This document shows positions 63,677-64,000 of a stretch of 64,000 bases of DNA, piece after piece. Below the pieces are notes generated by a model. The model searched no databases. It had not been told where the DNA came from and saw only the letters and a program-made list of their open reading frames with translations. The position numbers and the translations under genes were made by a program. This DNA is from Caulobacter hibisci. GTDB taxonomy: Bacteria > Pseudomonadota > Alphaproteobacteria > Caulobacterales > Caulobacteraceae. The DNA is taken from NCBI RefSeq assembly GCF_016135805.1, contig NZ_JADWOX010000001.1, positions 1 through 64,000 of the forward strand, in the 5' to 3' direction. Numbering within the stretch: the stretch's first letter is position 1; the number at the start of each line of letters is the position of its first letter.

Positions 63677-64000
63677 ATGGATCCCGCCGTCGTCGACCTC
63701 TCCCGCCTGCAGTTCGCCCTCACGGCCCTGTACCACTTCCTCTTCGTGCCCCTGACCCTGGGGCTGTCCTTCATGCTGTTCATCATGGAGGCGGTCTATG
63801 TGATGACCAAGCGCCCGATCTGGCGCACGGTCACCAAGTTCTGGGGCGCGCTGTTCGGCATCAACTTCGTCCTCGGCGTGGCCACCGGCCTGACCATGGA
63901 ATTCCAGTTCGGCATGAACTGGTCGTACTACTCGCACTATGTGGGCGACATCTTCGGCGCCCCGCTGGCCATCGAGGGGCTGATGGCCTTTTTCCTCGAG
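63677..64000 (+). CDS. cydA: Cytochrome bd ubiquinol oxidase subunit I (partial, cut by window end)
   Basis: First 108 residues only. [20 protein letters not shown] starts the protein; His20 is the equivalent of the haem ligand His19 of E. coli CydA, and Glu100 and Glu108 ([14 protein letters not shown]) equal Glu99 and Glu107 of the haem b595/d region. Two membrane segments are complete (about 18-40 and 55-75). Quinol oxidase of high oxygen affinity, in the inner membrane. Divergent from cydD and downstream of the FixK box. cydB should follow outside the window. Confidence 0.95.
   Translation, partial: MDPAVVDLSRLQFALTALYHFLFVPLTLGLSFMLFIMEAVYVMTKRPIWRTVTKFWGALFGINFVLGVATGLTMEFQFGMNWSYYSHYVGDIFGAPLAIEGLMAFFLE

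Overview
The window is high-GC, gene-dense alphaproteobacterial DNA and most likely comes from Caulobacter or a close Caulobacteraceae relative. Evidence is the oxygen-sensing fixLJ pair beside the cydDC/cydA genes, a TipF-type EAL protein next to feoAB, a TonB receptor of the Caulobacter/Xanthomonas type, a groESL operon with a CIRCE operator, and an infC gene that sits apart from rpmI-rplT. No rRNA, tRNA, CRISPR array, insertion sequence or prophage was seen. The assignment rests on reading proteins and gene order, not on a database search.

Layout. 0.1-1.3 kb: OsmC-like and aspartyl-protease-like genes. 1.5-12.7 kb: an apparent carbohydrate/small-molecule uptake locus with a secreted GH3 glycosidase and a LacI regulator on the minus strand, divergent from a 1041-residue TonB receptor that is followed by two tandem flavin-dependent (tryptophan-type) halogenases and then a convergent PKHD-type Fe(II)/2-oxoglutarate hydroxylase. 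13-15.4 kb: groEL/groES. 15.6-21.8 kb: VOC protein, small membrane protein, Ogt, an HtrA-like protease with no visible export signal, and a tandem pair of TraB/GumN-like secreted proteins. 22-24 kb: mutL of the endonuclease type. 24-28.5 kb: three paralogous ~405-residue proteins that look like catalytically dead EAL-like barrels, with a VOC gene between two of them. 28.8-33.3 kb: GNAT, acyl-CoA dehydrogenase with a PsrA/FadR-like palindrome, ribF, a MaoC hydratase and a HAD phosphatase. 33.6-34.9 kb: a trimeric autotransporter with eleven exact 15-residue stalk repeats. 35-36.4 kb: an N-Ada/methyltransferase fusion that lacks the AraC domain, overlapping a predicted nucleic-acid oxygenase. 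36.5-40.2 kb: tipF and feoAB. 40.2-40.9 kb: a VapBC toxin-antitoxin pair. 41-47 kb: hbd-type dehydrogenase, GNAT, pheS-orf-pheT, rpmI-rplT. 47-54.9 kb: transporter, transglutaminase, cysteine hydrolase plus GlxA-type regulator, a second dioxygenase, infC (probable ATT start), YitT, aldose epimerase with a LacI-type operator, degenerate receiver. 54.9-58.1 kb: LysR/MFS divergent pair, hydrolase, GGCT-like protein. 58.1-64 kb: cydD-cydC-fixL-fixJ in one apparent operon, divergent from cydA (cut by the window end), with one perfect FNR/FixK box between them.

How genes work together. The 1.5-12.7 kb locus combines polymer cleavage, outer-membrane uptake and oxidative/halogenating tailoring, with a LacI repressor as the likely switch. 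The right-hand end is a microaerobic module: FixL senses O2, FixJ is its response regulator, and the FNR-type box between cydD and cydA suggests that FixK feeds back both on the bd oxidase and on the fixLJ genes. Many 3' gene ends carry composite palindromic elements of at least five families. One of these holds a genuine intrinsic terminator in its centre.
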